A stretch of DNA of 64,000 nucleotides from Chamaelirium japonicum (Eukaryota > Streptophyta > Magnoliopsida > Liliales > Melanthiaceae), in NCBI GenBank assembly GCA_947650365.1, contig CANTAL010000099.1, forward strand, positions 248,001 to 312,000, read 5' to 3'. Position numbers and translations under genes: made by a program. Shown here in pieces: positions 62,429 through 64,000 of this stretch. The notes beneath the pieces were generated by a model, which was given only the letters and a program-made list of their open reading frames with translations, was not told the DNA's origin and searched no databases. How positions within the stretch are numbered: position 1 is the stretch's first letter; the number at the start of each line of letters is the position of its first letter.

Positions 62429-64000
62429 GAATCCATTCTATTTCATTCGTACGATCCATTCTAATTCATTCGCACGATCCATTCTAACTCATTCATACGA
62501 TCCATTCTAATTCATTCGTACGATCCATTCTAATTCATTCGTATGATCCATTCTAATTCATTCGCACAATCTATTCTAATTCATTCGTACGATCCATTCT
62601 AATTCATTCGCACGATCCATTCTAATTCATTCATACGATCCATTCTATTTCATTCGAACGATCCATTCTTACTCATTCGTACGATCCATTCTAATTCATT
62701 TGCACAAAGGTATCCATTCTAATTCATTCGTACTATCCATTCTAATTCCTTCGTACGATCCATTCTAATTCCTTCGTACGATCCATTCTAATTCATTCGT
62801 ACGATCCATTCTAATTCATTCGTACGATCCATTCTAATTCCTTCGTATGATCCATTCTAATTCATTCGTACGGTATGATTCATTCTAATTCATTCGTATT
62901 ATTCATTCTAATTCAATCCATTCTAATTCATTCGTACGATCCATTCTAATTCATTCGTACGATCCATTCTAATTCATTCGTACGATTCATTCTAATTCAA
63001 TCCATTCTAATTCATTCATACGATCCATTCTTACTCATTCGTACGATCCATTCTAATTCATTCGCACGAATGAATCCATTCTAATTCATTCGTATGATCC
63101 ATTCTAATTCATTCGCATGAATGTATCCATTCTAATTCATTCGTACGATCCATTCTATCTCATTCGTACAATCCATTCTATTTCATTCGTACGATCCATT
63201 CTAATTCATTCGCACGATCCATTCTAATTCATTCGCATGATCCATTCTAATTCATTCGTACGATCGATTCTAATTCATTCATATGATCCATTCTAATTCA
63301 TTCACACGAATGTATCCATTCTAATTCATCCGTACGATCCATTCTAATTCATTCGCACAATCTATTCTAATTCATTCATACGATCCATTCTAATTTATTC
63401 GCACGATCCATTCTAATTCATTCATACGATCCATTCTAATTCATTCATATGATCCATTCTAATTCATTCGCACGATCCATTCTTACTCATTCGTACGATC
63501 CATTCTAATTCATTCGCACGATCCATTCTAATTCATTAATACGATCCATTCTAATTCATTCGCATGATCCATTCTAATTCATTCACACTGATACGATCCA
63601 TTCTAATTCATTCGCACGAATGTATCCTTTCTAATTCATTCGTACGATCCATTCTAATTCATTCGCACAATCTATTCTAATTCATTCGAACGATCCATTC
63701 TAATTCATTCGTACGATCCATTCTAATTCATTCATACGATCCATTCTAATTCATTCGCACGATCCATTCTAATTCATTCGTACGATCCATTCTAATTCAT
63801 TCGTACGATCCATTTTAATTCATTTGCACAATCTATTCTAATTCATTCGTACGATCCATTCTAATTCATTCGCACGATCCATTCTAATTCATTCATATGA
63901 TCCATTCTATTTCATTCATACGATCCATTCTTACTCATTCGTACGATCCATTCTAATTCATTTATACGATCCATTTTAATTCATTCGTACGATCTATTCT
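62429..64000 (+). repeat. 23-bp satellite, F block 25
   Basis: F arm collinear with 14928-16000, with two extra units near 62.95 kb. Marker CGATCGATTC at 63261 and TTCACACTGATACG near 63583. Cut by the window end. Confidence 0.93.

Noticed and set aside
1345-62438. Polarity flips as fold-back read or assembly artefacts
   Set aside because: Arms on the two sides of each flip are not mirror images, J1 is asymmetric, block lengths differ and the same junction recurs at distant sites in different contexts. Artefacts would give exact local mirrors. Raw reads are still the proper test.
1-64000. CENP-B box or telomere-like repeat in the unit
   Set aside because: The unit shares only a TTCGT-like stretch with the CENP-B box and lacks its essential spaced bases. 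No TTTAGGG-type repeat was seen.
1-64000. Human-type satellite II/III (ATTCC) contamination
   Set aside because: The unit is a fixed 23-mer with CGTACGATC, not diverged ATTCC pentamers, and it hosts plant-type LTR elements.

Overview
This window is non-coding, repeat-dominated nuclear DNA, almost certainly from a plant. About 55 of 64 kb is one satellite family with a 23-bp unit. The rest is two LTR-retrotransposon insertions of plant type: a 3.1-kb stretch at 6875-9965 that looks like a solo LTR (Tekay/Del-like by its termini and layout), and a complete, very young 5.9-kb element at 24066-29983 carrying a Tat-like gag but no pol. There are no host genes, no rRNA or tRNA genes, no CRISPR array and no telomere repeat (TTTAGGG). 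The species cannot be named from this sequence. A heterochromatic block (pericentromeric, centromeric or knob-like) is the natural reading.

The satellite unit on the + strand (called F here) contains AATTCATTC followed by CGTACG or CGCACG and then ATCCATTCT. Its reverse complement (called R) is equally common: roughly 26 kb F and 29 kb R. The array is not a simple head-to-tail tandem. It flips polarity about 48 times, in blocks from about 80 bp to 3.5 kb. Frequent unit variants are a 28-bp form with five extra bases (AATGT or AATGA before ATCC, or GTATG), a 19-bp form and a 15-bp form. Many units differ by CpG to TpG or CpA changes within CGTACG.

The flips are not random. Of 24 head-to-head (R to F) boundaries, 15 are the same asymmetric junction, called J1 here, present seven times in one orientation and eight in the other. 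In at least six copies a landmark lies exactly 354 bp from J1. The tail-to-tail (F to R) boundaries are mostly different from each other and often fall on short dyads of the unit. This suggests that the array grew by copying a J1-centred inverted module in both orientations. Other long-range copies have constant offsets: 1,324 bp and 444 bp in tandem, about 4.1 kb, 28.5 kb, 44.6 kb and 47.5 kb in direct orientation, and an inverted pair at 19.4-19.7 kb and 30.6-30.95 kb.

The young element inserted in minus-strand sense into an F block with a CATTC target duplication. Its two 1,263-bp LTRs differ at three positions, all C-to-T or G-to-A. The internal region has a primer-binding site, one gag ORF, 78-bp and 76-bp tandem repeats, a GC-rich duplicated tract and a polypurine tract. 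It has no protease, reverse transcriptase or integrase, so it must depend on an autonomous relative. The older solo LTR sits exactly on a polarity boundary and has no target duplication.
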